The notes under the pieces were generated by a model. That model did not search any database and was not told the origin of the DNA. It saw nothing but the letters and a program-made list of their open reading frames with translations. Positions 33,083-41,740 of a stretch of 64,000 bases of DNA are shown here, piece by piece. Source of the stretch: Phascolarctobacterium_A sp034086985 (GTDB lineage: Bacteria > Bacillota > Negativicutes > Acidaminococcales > Acidaminococcaceae). Positions within the stretch are counted from its first letter, which is position 1, and each line of letters opens with the position of its first letter. Where the stretch lies: assembly GCA_034086985.1 (NCBI GenBank), contig JAXDZG010000023.1, positions 124,001 to 188,000 on the forward strand, written 5' to 3'. A program made the position numbers and the translations under genes.

Positions 33083-34453
33083 TTACGCTTCTTCGCCACC
33101 GATAACAGCCAAAAGCTCCTGGGTCTTCGCCGCCATGAGTTCCTTGTCACCCTTAGTTTCAACGTTCAAACGCATCACGGGCTCAGTATTAGATACGCGC
33201 ACATTAAAGCGCCATGTGTCATAGGCAACGCTCAGGCCGTCCAGATGATCCTGCTCGCCATCAGCATAACGTTTACCCAGCTCGTCCAAAACAGCGGCGG
33301 AATCCTCCACCTTGCGGTTGATTTCGCCGCTGCAGGGATACATGGCTACGCGCTCACCTACCAGCTCGGACAAGGTCTTGCCACTGCGGCAAATGAGCTC
33401 GGTTACGAGCAGCCAAGGAATCATGCCACTGTCGCAGCAGGAGAAGTCGCGGAAATAGTGGTGAGCACTCATCTCGCCACCGTAGAGTACCCCATTATTG
33501 CGCATGCATTCCTTCATGAAGGCATGACCGCTCTTGCAGCGCACGGGCACACCGCCGTCGCGCTTTAAGATATCCTCAGTATTCCAAGTGAGGCGCGGGT
33601 CAAACATAATTTTGGCACCGGGCTCCTTCAGCAGGAAGACCTCAGCCAAAAGGCCTACAATATAATAGCCCTCGATAAATTCTGCCTTCTCGTCAAAGAG
33701 GAAGCAGCGGTCAAAGTCGCCGTCCCAGGCAATACCCAAATCGGCACCACTTTCACGCACTACCTTGGCCGTAGCCTCGCGGTTGGGCATTAGCAAGGGA
33801 TTGGGCACGCCATTGGGGAAGGTGCCATCGGGAGTATCATTCAAAGTAATGAACTCAAAGGGCAAATGCTTAGCCAACTCCTTCAAAATGGGGCCTGCGC
33901 CGCCGTTACCGGGGTTAGCCACAATCTTCATGGGCTTCAAGGCCTTGAGGTCCACATAGCTCAGCAAATGCTCGATATAGGCGGGTACAATGTCCACCCT
34001 TTCCACTTCACCCAAGGTCTTGCCAGGAACCAGCTGATGAGGCATATCGTTGGAGGAAGCCACCATTTCACCGATTTCCTTCAGGCCCGTATCCGCACTG
34101 ATGGGACGAGCATCCCGGCGCACCAGCTTCATGCCGTTATATTCCTTAGGATTGTGGCTGGCTGTAACCATAATGCCGCCGTCCGCCTTTAAATGAGCAG
34201 TAGCAAAATAAATCATTTCCGTGCCACATTGGCCAATATCAATCACCTTGGTGCCGCCATGGCGTAGACCTTCGGTCAAGGCAGCCACAATAGCAGGGCC
34301 GCTCAAGCGAATATCGTGGCCCACTACCACGGTCTCTGCAGCAAACATAGCAGAAAAAATTCTGCCCACACGATAAGCCATTTCTTCATTCACTTCTGTG
34401 GGATATACGCCACGCACGTCATAAGCCTTAAATGCTTTGTTAGTAACTTCCAT
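33083..34453 (-). CDS. Phosphomannomutase/phosphoglucomutase
   Basis: A 456-residue alpha-D-phosphohexomutase (AlgC/ManB-like). Start 34453 is set by AAAGGAG upstream and by the usual opening FKAYDVRGVYP; an upstream in-frame start has no site. Phosphoserine loop TASHNPKEYNGMK, metal loop DGDFDRCF, sugar-binding GEMSAHHYF and phosphate-binding RVSNTEPVMRLNVE are all intact. GEMSAHH is typical of dual-specificity PMM/PGM. Supplies mannose-1-P or glucose-1-P for envelope glycans. Confidence 0.92.
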   Translation of the reverse strand: MEVTNKAFKAYDVRGVYPTEVNEEMAYRVGRIFSAMFAAETVVVGHDIRLSGPAIVAALTEGLRHGGTKVIDIGQCGTEMIYFATAHLKADGGIMVTASHNPKEYNGMKLVRRDARPISADTGLKEIGEMVASSNDMPHQLVPGKTLGEVERVDIVPAYIEHLLSYVDLKALKPMKIVANPGNGGAGPILKELAKHLPFEFITLNDTPDGTFPNGVPNPLLMPNREATAKVVRESGADLGIAWDGDFDRCFLFDEKAEFIEGYYIVGLLAEVFLLKEPGAKIMFDPRLTWNTEDILKRDGGVPVRCKSGHAFMKECMRNNGVLYGGEMSAHHYFRDFSCCDSGMIPWLLVTELICRSGKTLSELVGERVAMYPCSGEINRKVEDSAAVLDELGKRYADGEQDHLDGLSVAYDTWRFNVRVSNTEPVMRLNVETKGDKELMAAKTQELLAVIGGEEA

Positions 34454-34532
34454 CGTTCTAGTCTCCTTTATCAATATGTTTATACTACCCTCAGTCAATG
34501 TACAATGTACAGTAATCAATGTATAACATTCT

Positions 34533-34572
34533 GCAAAAAAAAAGAAAATCCTGCCTCAAGCAGGACTTTCTT
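34533..34572 (-). terminator. Terminator of the DUF401 gene
   Basis: Minus strand AGTCCTGC-TTGAG-GCAGGATT followed by TTCTTTTTTTTT. Confidence 0.85.
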
Positions 34573-34577
34573 GCAGA

Positions 34578-35795
34578 TTACCAAGTAAAATATGAATAAA
34601 CACTGAAAACAGTCAAAATAATGACCTCGCTAAGAAGCACAGGCTGCAAAGTTTTAAAGAAATTGGATTTAAAATAATCCACTGTGACCACTAAGCACAT
34701 ATGGGTGGGAGTCAACATCTGCCCCGCTACGCCAAAGGCCATAGCCACACCTGCCAAATTCAAATTACCCGTAGCCATAGCCGCTACAATGGGCATAACA
34801 ATAGCTACATGGCCCTGGCTCATGCCCGTCAACACGCCGATAATGAAGCTGACGCAGGCAATAATCACCGGCACCGGCAGGGGTGAGCTCTGGAAGGCCA
34901 CCACGATTTCCTTGAGCACATTGGTAACGGTAAGGATTTGAATAAAGTACAGAATGCAAATAACATTAAAGAACATCTTCATGTCTAAGGCACCGACAAC
35001 GACCTCCTTCAGGCTCACGAAGCGCTTCGTAAAGCGCAGTACGAATAACAAGCCCACGGTTACCACCGCCATGCCCACGGAGGCATTCATGTTGCAGAAA
35101 ACCACTAACACGAAGGTCAGCACCACAGGGGACAGGCTAAGCCACAAGTCTTGAGTATTTTGCGCCAATTGCTCCTTGTCCTCTTGGAAATTGGTCAGGC
35201 CATCTGTTTTAATAGGCGTAATCAAAACCAACCAGCCCGCTACAAAAGCCAATACTGTCAGCCAGCATAAATGCATAATAAAATCGCTGTAGGACACGCC
35301 TGCGATATTGCAGGCCATAATCATGCCGGGGATAATAGGACTGGAGAATTCAAAAATATGACGGAACCAAAAATTGATGGCTGCACGATGCTCCTGGGTC
35401 AGGGGCAGTTCCTTGCTAGCCTCCTCTACGATGGGTGCACTAAAGCGAGCACCGCCTAATGAGGGCAGCAGACCTAAAAAAGCAGGCATCACGGCCAAGG
35501 TAACCTTGGTGCTGGAAAAGATGCGCTGCAGAGCATGCACCATGCCCGCCAAGGCACCGCTGGTGCGCAACTCGATTTCTAAGCACATAACAAAATAGAG
35601 AGCAAAGAGAATATCATAGGTACGACTCATGGTCATGGTCTCCACGAGGCCCTGCCACAAATAGTGCAGGCTAGGAGTTTTCATAGCCCAAATAAAAAGC
35701 CCACCCACCAGCATGCAGGGGCCAATGGGCACATGCTTGCGCAGCAAGATAATAATCAATGACATGGCAATAGCAAGTAATACAAATATATTCAT
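34578..35795 (-). CDS. DUF401-family membrane transporter
   Basis: A 405-residue protein with about ten membrane segments, resembling DUF401 proteins (ion-transporter-like superfamily). Recognisable stretches: GLLPSLGGARFSAPIVEEAS, NFWFRHIFEFSSPIIPGM and a mirrored GVLTGMSQGHVAIVMPI, suggesting two inverted halves with substrate loops. Substrate unknown; DUF401 is often placed near organic-acid transporters. Start 35795 preferred over 35804 because AAGGA lies 8 bases ahead of it. Confidence 0.75.
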   Translation of the reverse strand: MNIFVLLAIAMSLIIILLRKHVPIGPCMLVGGLFIWAMKTPSLHYLWQGLVETMTMSRTYDILFALYFVMCLEIELRTSGALAGMVHALQRIFSSTKVTLAVMPAFLGLLPSLGGARFSAPIVEEASKELPLTQEHRAAINFWFRHIFEFSSPIIPGMIMACNIAGVSYSDFIMHLCWLTVLAFVAGWLVLITPIKTDGLTNFQEDKEQLAQNTQDLWLSLSPVVLTFVLVVFCNMNASVGMAVVTVGLLFVLRFTKRFVSLKEVVVGALDMKMFFNVICILYFIQILTVTNVLKEIVVAFQSSPLPVPVIIACVSFIIGVLTGMSQGHVAIVMPIVAAMATGNLNLAGVAMAFGVAGQMLTPTHMCLVVTVDYFKSNFFKTLQPVLLSEVIILTVFSVYSYFTW

Positions 35796-35986
35796 AAGCA
35801 CCATCCTTAGCTAAATTTAAGTAGTATGCTTCCTTAAAAACAGGGTAGCTTGCTTATTATAACACCAATTCTCCAAATTTGCCTATTTTTTGTCACAAAA
35901 AAACTTAAAGAAACCTTAAATTAGGGGTATAATGTTACTAAGGATACAAAACTGCCCAAAAAAGTTACCTAAGCGGAGGCGAGAAG

Positions 35987-37300
35987 ATGCAGATAGATAA
36001 ATTAACGCTAAAAAATTTTCGTTGCTACGAGGCCTTAGAAATCGATTTTGAGCCCAAGCTGACTGTTATTGTGGGCGAAAACGGCAAGGGCAAAACTGCT
36101 ATTTTTGATGCTCTAGCCATTGCTCTGGAGCCCTATTTGCGTTGCTTTAAGGTGGAGGGTCGCCATATTTCCCAGAAGGACGTGCGCAGGGTCCCGGTTT
36201 ATAAAGCGGACGGCAAACGCATAGAGGCCATGTGCAATCAATATCCCGTGGAAATTACCCTTGAGGGACAGGTTCACGGCCAGCACATCACCTGTAGTAA
36301 AAAAGTTAAAGATGCAGCTTTGACGGAAGAGCTGGCGGAGGATTTGCTGCAGCGAGGCCATAGCCTGTGTGCCGCTCTCAATGAAAATCCTGATACTATC
36401 CTACCGGCCTTCGCCTACTACGGTACCGCTCGCATGTGGGCTGACAGCAGCCTGATGGAGGCCAGCCTGCAGGATCTAGAGGAGCGCACAGTGGGCTACA
36501 AGGAATGCCTAGAGCCCTCCAGCTCCTACAACACCTTCGGTCGCTGGTTTAAGCATCTTAGTGAAAGTGTTATGGAAAAACTAATGAGCGAGGCCAATGA
36601 CGATGCCAAGCTCATCAAAAAGGCTGTGCAGCAGGCCATCGATGCTTGCCTTGAAAGCACGGGCTTGCATGATTTATATTATAATTTTGATTTAGGCTGC
36701 TTTGTTATCAACCATCCCGATGTGGGCGAAATGGTCGTGGATGATTTAAGCGATGGCTTCCGCAGTATTTTGAGCATGGTAGCGGATTTGGCATATCGCA
36801 TGGTGCGCCTTAATCCTCAATTAGGCGAGCAGGCTGTGGTAGAGACCCCGGGCGTGGTGCTTATCGATGAAATCGATATGCATCTCCATCCTCTGTGGCA
36901 GCAAACAGTGCTACTGGATATGCAGCGCGCCTTTCCTAAGGTGCAGTTCATCGTCACCACCCACAGCCCGCAGGTGCTGAGCAGCGTCCCCGCTGCCAGC
37001 GTGCGGGTCTTGGTGTGGGGACGGAGCTTTGAGGGCGTGCGCCGAGTAAGCTTCACCATGGGCGCTTCCAGCGCCCAGATCCTGCAGGATATCCAGAACG
37101 TCACTCTACGCTCCGAGCGCTTGCCCATCGTCCAAAGCCTCAAGCGCTATTTAGCGCTTGTAAGCGAGGACAAATGGGACAGCGAAGAGGCGCTCGCCCT
37201 GCGCAAGCAGCTGGACGCTTGGTCCAACGGCAACGAGCCCGCCCTGCTCAGGGCAGACATGGATATCCGCATGCGCAAGTTCCGGAGGCAGCGCTCATGA
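35987..37300 (+). CDS. ptuA: Septu defence ATPase PtuA
   Basis: A 437-residue ABC/SMC-like ATPase. Walker A GENGKGKT at 30-37 after the RecF-like opening KLTLKNFRCYEALEIDFEP; C-terminal signature region DDLSDGFRSILSMVADLA, Walker B GVVLIDEIDMHLHP and switch TTHSPQVLSS. This combination with an HNH nuclease gene directly downstream is the PtuA-PtuB architecture of the Septu anti-phage system, in which PtuA assembles with and controls PtuB. ATG has GCGGAGGCG upstream; a TTAAAG-17-TATAAT promoter is at 35905-35933. ptuB starts in a 4-base overlap. No reverse transcriptase is present, so this is not a retron. Confidence 0.88.
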   Translation: MQIDKLTLKNFRCYEALEIDFEPKLTVIVGENGKGKTAIFDALAIALEPYLRCFKVEGRHISQKDVRRVPVYKADGKRIEAMCNQYPVEITLEGQVHGQHITCSKKVKDAALTEELAEDLLQRGHSLCAALNENPDTILPAFAYYGTARMWADSSLMEASLQDLEERTVGYKECLEPSSSYNTFGRWFKHLSESVMEKLMSEANDDAKLIKKAVQQAIDACLESTGLHDLYYNFDLGCFVINHPDVGEMVVDDLSDGFRSILSMVADLAYRMVRLNPQLGEQAVVETPGVVLIDEIDMHLHPLWQQTVLLDMQRAFPKVQFIVTTHSPQVLSSVPAASVRVLVWGRSFEGVRRVSFTMGASSAQILQDIQNVTLRSERLPIVQSLKRYLALVSEDKWDSEEALALRKQLDAWSNGNEPALLRADMDIRMRKFRRQRS

Positions 37301-38076
37301 AACGTGTGTACAAATGCAAGGAAGAGCCCGAAGGGCTCAAACGCTACCGCACCCGCTACCCTTGGGAGAGCTGGGAGCATTTTCGCCGCCGCTCCCGCCA
37401 CGGCTACCAAGAGGTAAAGCAGCAAATCTTAAAGGACCAGCACGGTCTGTGCGCTTACTGCGAAATCAGCATCAAGCTGGCGGAGGAGGAGGGCGAGGTG
37501 GACGATTTCCGTGTGGAGCACTTTTATCCTAAAAGTGCAACCACGGAATACGGCCACAACTACCACCTGGATTGGCACAACCTGTTAGGTGTGTGCCACG
37601 GTGGTAGCCAGCCCTACGTGCCCGACGCCCAGTGGCGCTACTCCAAGCAGAAGAACGACCGCAGCTGCGACGTGCCCAAGGGCGGTAAGCCCATTACCGC
37701 CACCATCCTAAACCCCTTAAAAATCCCCGGTAAGGTGCGCATTTTTGCCTACGTTGAACACTCCGGCAAAATGCTGGTGGACCAAAGCTCCTGCCCACGT
37801 AAGCTCTGGAACAGAGCTGAACGCACTATCAAGGAACTCAATTTAAACGCCCCGCGCTTAATGCGCATGCGGCTGGCGGTCATCCAAAAGCTGCAGGACG
37901 ATATTGCCGCCGAGCTGGAGCAGGGCGCCCAGCTGGAGGAGGTGCTGGACATGCTGGCCCAGACCTGCCTTGTGCCCGATTATGAGGGCGTTTCTCTGCC
38001 CTTCTTTTCGGTAATACGCTGGTATTTGGGCGAGGCCGCAGAAAAGGTCATTGCCGCCAGCGGCGACAAGCTCTAA
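37297..38076 (+). CDS. ptuB: Septu defence HNH endonuclease PtuB
   Basis: A 259-residue HNH nuclease of the PtuB / retron-associated HNH group. Start 37297 overlaps the ptuA stop (ATGA), with GGAGG inside ptuA; the longer frame beginning at 37174 is a shadow. Zinc-type CAYC at 52-55, VEHFYPKS (His75) at 73-80, WHNLLGVCHGG with His94-Asn95 and Cys100 complete the HNH core, and a later Cys (RSCD) may complete a zinc site. The C-terminal half is alpha-helical. It presumably cleaves nucleic acid when released or activated by PtuA on infection. Confidence 0.88.
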   Translation: MKRVYKCKEEPEGLKRYRTRYPWESWEHFRRRSRHGYQEVKQQILKDQHGLCAYCEISIKLAEEEGEVDDFRVEHFYPKSATTEYGHNYHLDWHNLLGVCHGGSQPYVPDAQWRYSKQKNDRSCDVPKGGKPITATILNPLKIPGKVRIFAYVEHSGKMLVDQSSCPRKLWNRAERTIKELNLNAPRLMRMRLAVIQKLQDDIAAELEQGAQLEEVLDMLAQTCLVPDYEGVSLPFFSVIRWYLGEAAEKVIAASGDKL

Positions 38077-38085
38077 AAAAACAAC

Positions 38086-38129
38086 AATCCCACATCACTA
38101 CTTCAAAAGCAGTTGATGTGGGATTTTTA
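38086..38129 (+). terminator. Septu operon terminator
   Basis: AATCCCACATCA pairs with TGATGTGGGATT, followed by TTTTAT. Confidence 0.85.
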
Positions 38130-38207
38130 TATGCAATCTGTGTATTCTATAGCTACAAGCATAGTAGATTTTTATCCCTTGCAAAACGCAGCAGAAACAA
38201 ATGTTCT

Positions 38208-38702
38208 TTAATACCACTGTGTCTTGCTGCGTAGCCACACTTCGTTCTGCTCGTCCTTCTTGCGCAGCTTTAGCCACGTGCCCTCGTCCACCGGCGCTGC
38301 CGCCTCCTTGGGCACCTCCAGCTCCACTACCAAGCCCTTGGTAGTCTTCACCTGCACCACGCAGGGCGCACCGGCCTTGCCTAGCTGAGCGTTCAAGATT
38401 TTATACACTGCGCCCTGCTCCAGCTTGTATTTCGTGTGCTCCTTATCCTCTAGAAGCAAGGGCTTGAGCATTTTGATAGCAGTGGGCTTATTGAGCTCCA
38501 GCTTATCAATAACCATAAGCTCCTCGCCCACCTGGAAAAGAGAGGTAGCACTCATGGCAGTCACGCTGGGCTCCACATAGATGGCATCCCCGTCCCGCAC
38601 AGTTACAGTGCGAATGCGGGTTCCCAAAATATTATTGGCCATCACAAAGCCTGCGAGGGTGGCTATAAGTACTAAAATTATCATCAACGTTCTTTTACTC
38701 AT
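38208..38702 (-). CDS. Membrane-anchored protein of unknown function
   Basis: A 164-residue protein with one N-terminal membrane helix (residues 4-24, ending MANNILG) and a soluble, beta-rich remainder with repeated TVRDGDAIYVEPSV-like strands. No family recognised. Start 38702 has GAGGTGG upstream. It overlaps the end of a second single-helix protein gene by terms of spacing (8 bases apart), so the two likely form an operon and an envelope pair. Confidence 0.6.
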   Translation of the reverse strand: MSKRTLMIILVLIATLAGFVMANNILGTRIRTVTVRDGDAIYVEPSVTAMSATSLFQVGEELMVIDKLELNKPTAIKMLKPLLLEDKEHTKYKLEQGAVYKILNAQLGKAGAPCVVQVKTTKGLVVELEVPKEAAAPVDEGTWLKLRKKDEQNEVWLRSKTQWY

Positions 38703-38710
38703 GTTCCACC

Positions 38711-39295
38711 TCACATCAGCTTACTTTCAGAAAGGGTATCGTATTTCATATAGCCAGGTTTACCCTGAAACTCGATCTTCTTCCACTGTCCTACATAGGG
38801 AAAGCGTAAATATTGGCTGTCGAAATCCTTGTCGTAATATTTACCATCCACATACACGCGGCCTTTAACCTCGCCGTCACCTCGATCAGCTCGCAAAATC
38901 TGCACCCTTGTCCCTTCAGGAATGATATGGCGTGGTCCCCAAAAGCGTTGGAACTGGAGCTCCACCGTGGTAAGAGCATAGCTATCATCCTTATCCTGAC
39001 TGGACACCGTCTCCAGATAATCCACAGGCACGCCCTTGGACATACGCTCGATGACCTTGCCCATGAGCCCGGAGGGCAGATTGTACACCTCCGCCTTATC
39101 CAGCAGCACCACGCACTGCAGCCGCCCTGCCTCCACCTCTGCATACTGCAAATTTTGCGTCAGTTGGGCCGTATTATATTTATTAGTCTTCACGCTGTTG
39201 GCGCTTACAAGAGCATAGCAGCCACCTGCCACAGCTCCCAAGGCAAAAAAGCCCGCCAGCACCAGCGCAGCCGCCTTCAGCTCCCGTCCTTCCAT
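38711..39295 (-). CDS. Membrane-anchored protein, possibly SH3-like, unknown function
   Basis: A 194-residue protein with one N-terminal membrane helix (about 8-30, containing GALGAVAGGCYALV-type residues) and an exported domain. The exported part has short beta strands with patterns such as VEVYNLPSG..KVIERMSKG-VPVDYLE and GTRVQIL, GRVYVDGKYYD, reminiscent of bacterial SH3 modules; this is only a resemblance. It is co-transcribed with the following gene at 38208. Confidence 0.55.
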   Translation of the reverse strand: MEGRELKAAALVLAGFFALGAVAGGCYALVSANSVKTNKYNTAQLTQNLQYAEVEAGRLQCVVLLDKAEVYNLPSGLMGKVIERMSKGVPVDYLETVSSQDKDDSYALTTVELQFQRFWGPRHIIPEGTRVQILRADRGDGEVKGRVYVDGKYYDKDFDSQYLRFPYVGQWKKIEFQGKPGYMKYDTLSESKLM

Positions 39296-39389
39296 GCTTA
39301 CACTCCTTTGAACTCGTTTTTTTATAATCTCTATATTTCCTACGTTATATTCTTACATAAGTACGGCCACTTTGCAAGTCCAAGCATAA

Positions 39390-39424
39390 CAAAAAGACCT
39401 AAGAGCGAGCTCTTAGGTCTTAGT
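39390..39424. terminator. Terminator after tRNA-Leu(CAG)
   Basis: Perfect stem AAGACCTAAGAGC / GCTCTTAGGTCTT with a two-base loop; T-run TTTTTG on the minus strand. Confidence 0.85.
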
Positions 39425-39431
39425 TTTCATT

Positions 39432-39517
39432 TGGTGCGGTAGAGAGGATTTGAACCTCCACGGGGTTGCCCCCACTAGCTCCTGAGGCTAGCGCGTCTGC
39501 CGTTCCGCCACTACCGC
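39432..39517 (-). tRNA. tRNA-Leu(CAG), CCA encoded
   Basis: Acceptor GCGGTAG/CTACCGC, anticodon loop CTCAGGA (anticodon CAG, codon CTG), long variable arm GTGGGGGCAACCCCGT, T-arm GGTTCAAATCC and encoded CCA. Confidence 0.95.
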
Positions 39518-39543
39518 GTTATTGCTGCATCAGCAACGAATAT

Positions 39544-39572
39544 ATATTACCACAAAGAAGCAGCACTGTCAA
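39544..39572 (-). promoter_or_regulatory. tRNA-Leu(CAG) promoter
   Basis: Minus strand TTGACA (39572-39567), 17 bases, TAATAT (39549-39544). Confidence 0.75.
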
Positions 39573-39590
39573 CAGCTTTTTGCGATATTT

Positions 39591-41738
39591 TTACTTGTTA
39601 TCATCATCCACCACCAAGGTTGCCGAGCCATAGGCCTTAACAGGATGACCTGTTGCGTCAAACTCAGTAGTATAGCGCACATGGAAGGGAATGCGATTTG
39701 CCGTCAAAGGAATAACGGCCTCCAAGCTGGGCACACCCGCTGCCAATTGCTTGTGCCAATCGCGATACATATCCGCATAGTCGGGAGGAAAAATTCCTGC
39801 CTCGATGGCGCTTTCCGGATAATTGGTTAATAGGGGTGGCAAGCCCAAATCACGCATGCAACGAAAACAGGGCCGCATCTCGTGATTCAAAATATTATAT
39901 TCCCAAAAATAAATATTAGCCTGCTCAGCAGCGGACATAAAACGCTTTTCCAAAGACTCCAGCTGACAGAGCTGTTTGTCATGGGTCACATTACGCACCT
40001 GCGCCAGGAACAAATAAATATTGGCACTTTTGGCAATAAGCTGCAAATTGCTGCGCAAGCAAATTTTTTCGTTACCACAGCAGGAGGAATGTAGCTCACG
40101 CCAGGTTTCACAGGACTGCTCCTGACCCGTGGCAAGAACCTTGCGCACGGTATCGAGAAAAATACGACTATTCTCCTCATCAAAAAGCTCCAAGGGATTA
40201 GCGTGGATTAAATCTGTTTCTGACATATTCATGCCTATTTCCTGCAGATATTTTTGGTTAACCCGCAAATACTCTAGACGCCCTTCACTGTATTCAAAGA
40301 ATACTGCCGGTCCCATGTATTTATTAAAGACAGCCGTAACCTCGCTTCCTGGCTCCCAAAAGCTAGCAACAGCAAAATCCGCATCCATTTTCAGAGTGGG
40401 CTTGATTACATCTACGCTCACTTTACGCAGCAGCTCCTCAAAATCCTGCTCTGGCACCGGCTTGGAATAAAGATAGCCCTGAACATAATTACAGCCAATA
40501 CTACGCAAAAAGTCAGCCTGCTCCACAGTTTCCACGCCTTCGGCAATCACTGGCAGGGACAGCCATTTGGCCATACGTACTACGGAACTAATAATGGTGC
40601 CACCCTTACCACTCTTCTCATTTTTGGAAAAGAAGAGCATATCTAGCTTAATAACATCTATATCCACATTGCGGAGCACGTTTAAAGAGGAATAACCGCT
40701 GCCAAAATCATCCATTTCTGCCAGGTAGCCACATTGATGCAGCTTGGAAATAACCTCATTGGCCTTTTCACCCGTACCAATAATGGCAGTTTCAGTAATT
40801 TCCACCCGCAATAATTGTACCGGTACCGCATACTTTTTGCGCACAGCCTCCAGCTGCTCCACAAAATCGGGTTGGTAAATATCATAACGGGAAAAATTGG
40901 TAGAAATAGGCACTACCCGTAAACCTTTATCCAAGCGCTGACGAATAAAGCGACAGGTTTCCTCAAAAATATACATATCCAAACGGGTAACAAAACCGTT
41001 CTTTTCAAAAATGGGAATAAAAACACCCGGAGAAATAAGTCCTCTTTCAGGATGCTGCCAGCGCACTAAGGCCTCAGCCCCCACCAAAAGTCCATTGGAA
41101 TGGTCATATTGTGGCTGGTAATAAGCAACGAAATGTCCCCTTTCCAGCTCCGTGGCCATCATGCCCACAATTTCCTGTTCATCCAGTAGATTCTGGCGCA
41201 GTTCTTCCGTGTAATAATTATACTTTTGGGCATAGCTCCCCTTAATTTGAGATTGTGCCATCACTGCTCGGTCAATCATGCCTGCTAAAGGAACATCCTC
41301 ACCCGTGGTCACATAAATACCCATATTGCAAACTATCTCTAACGAAAGTCCATAGCTGTTAAGGTTATCCATGATGCCATCCACCAAAAGCTGTAGCTCT
41401 TGGCCTTGCCGATGGGCCAGCATAATAAAACGATCTGCAGCCCAGCGACAAACCAGCTCCTGTGACTGACTCATCAGCTTGAGCACATGGGCAATATGGC
41501 GCAAAAGCCTATCTCCCTCACCCATGCCAAACATGTCATTAATAGCTTTAAAGCGCAGCACATCAAAATAAAGCAAAGCATATTCACCCGGCTTACTGTA
41601 CTGCAAAAGGGGCTGGGCCTGCTTACGCAGGCCTTGGCTATTAAGCAAACCGGTAACAACATCATACTCTACCTGATGACGCAATTCGGCAATGATTCTT
41701 TTCAGTTGATCAATTTCCTGTTGAGATCTATCTTCCAT
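39591..41738 (-). CDS. c-di-GMP phosphodiesterase with degenerate GGDEF, active-looking EAL and C-terminal sensor
   Basis: A 715-residue soluble protein. Residues 1-30 are coiled coil; GGDEF-like domain about 30-190 has lost its signature (CRWAADRFIML where GGDEF should stand) and cannot be a cyclase. The EAL domain (about 200-450) keeps EALVRW, the Asn in STNFSR, EITETA, DDFGSGYSS, the Lys in IKLD, EGVET and the late Gln in VQGYLYSKP, so c-di-GMP hydrolysis is expected. Residues 460-715 contain PAS-like folds (YSEGRLEYLRVNQKYL). The final codons lie in the region that also holds the tRNA-Leu promoter. Confidence 0.88.
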   Translation of the reverse strand: MEDRSQQEIDQLKRIIAELRHQVEYDVVTGLLNSQGLRKQAQPLLQYSKPGEYALLYFDVLRFKAINDMFGMGEGDRLLRHIAHVLKLMSQSQELVCRWAADRFIMLAHRQGQELQLLVDGIMDNLNSYGLSLEIVCNMGIYVTTGEDVPLAGMIDRAVMAQSQIKGSYAQKYNYYTEELRQNLLDEQEIVGMMATELERGHFVAYYQPQYDHSNGLLVGAEALVRWQHPERGLISPGVFIPIFEKNGFVTRLDMYIFEETCRFIRQRLDKGLRVVPISTNFSRYDIYQPDFVEQLEAVRKKYAVPVQLLRVEITETAIIGTGEKANEVISKLHQCGYLAEMDDFGSGYSSLNVLRNVDIDVIKLDMLFFSKNEKSGKGGTIISSVVRMAKWLSLPVIAEGVETVEQADFLRSIGCNYVQGYLYSKPVPEQDFEELLRKVSVDVIKPTLKMDADFAVASFWEPGSEVTAVFNKYMGPAVFFEYSEGRLEYLRVNQKYLQEIGMNMSETDLIHANPLELFDEENSRIFLDTVRKVLATGQEQSCETWRELHSSCCGNEKICLRSNLQLIAKSANIYLFLAQVRNVTHDKQLCQLESLEKRFMSAAEQANIYFWEYNILNHEMRPCFRCMRDLGLPPLLTNYPESAIEAGIFPPDYADMYRDWHKQLAAGVPSLEAVIPLTANRIPFHVRYTTEFDATGHPVKAYGSATLVVDDDNK

Positions 41739-41740
41739 TT

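Noticed and set aside
35987..38076. Retron with PtuAB effector
   Set aside because: No reverse transcriptase gene or msr-msd-like region lies up- or downstream.
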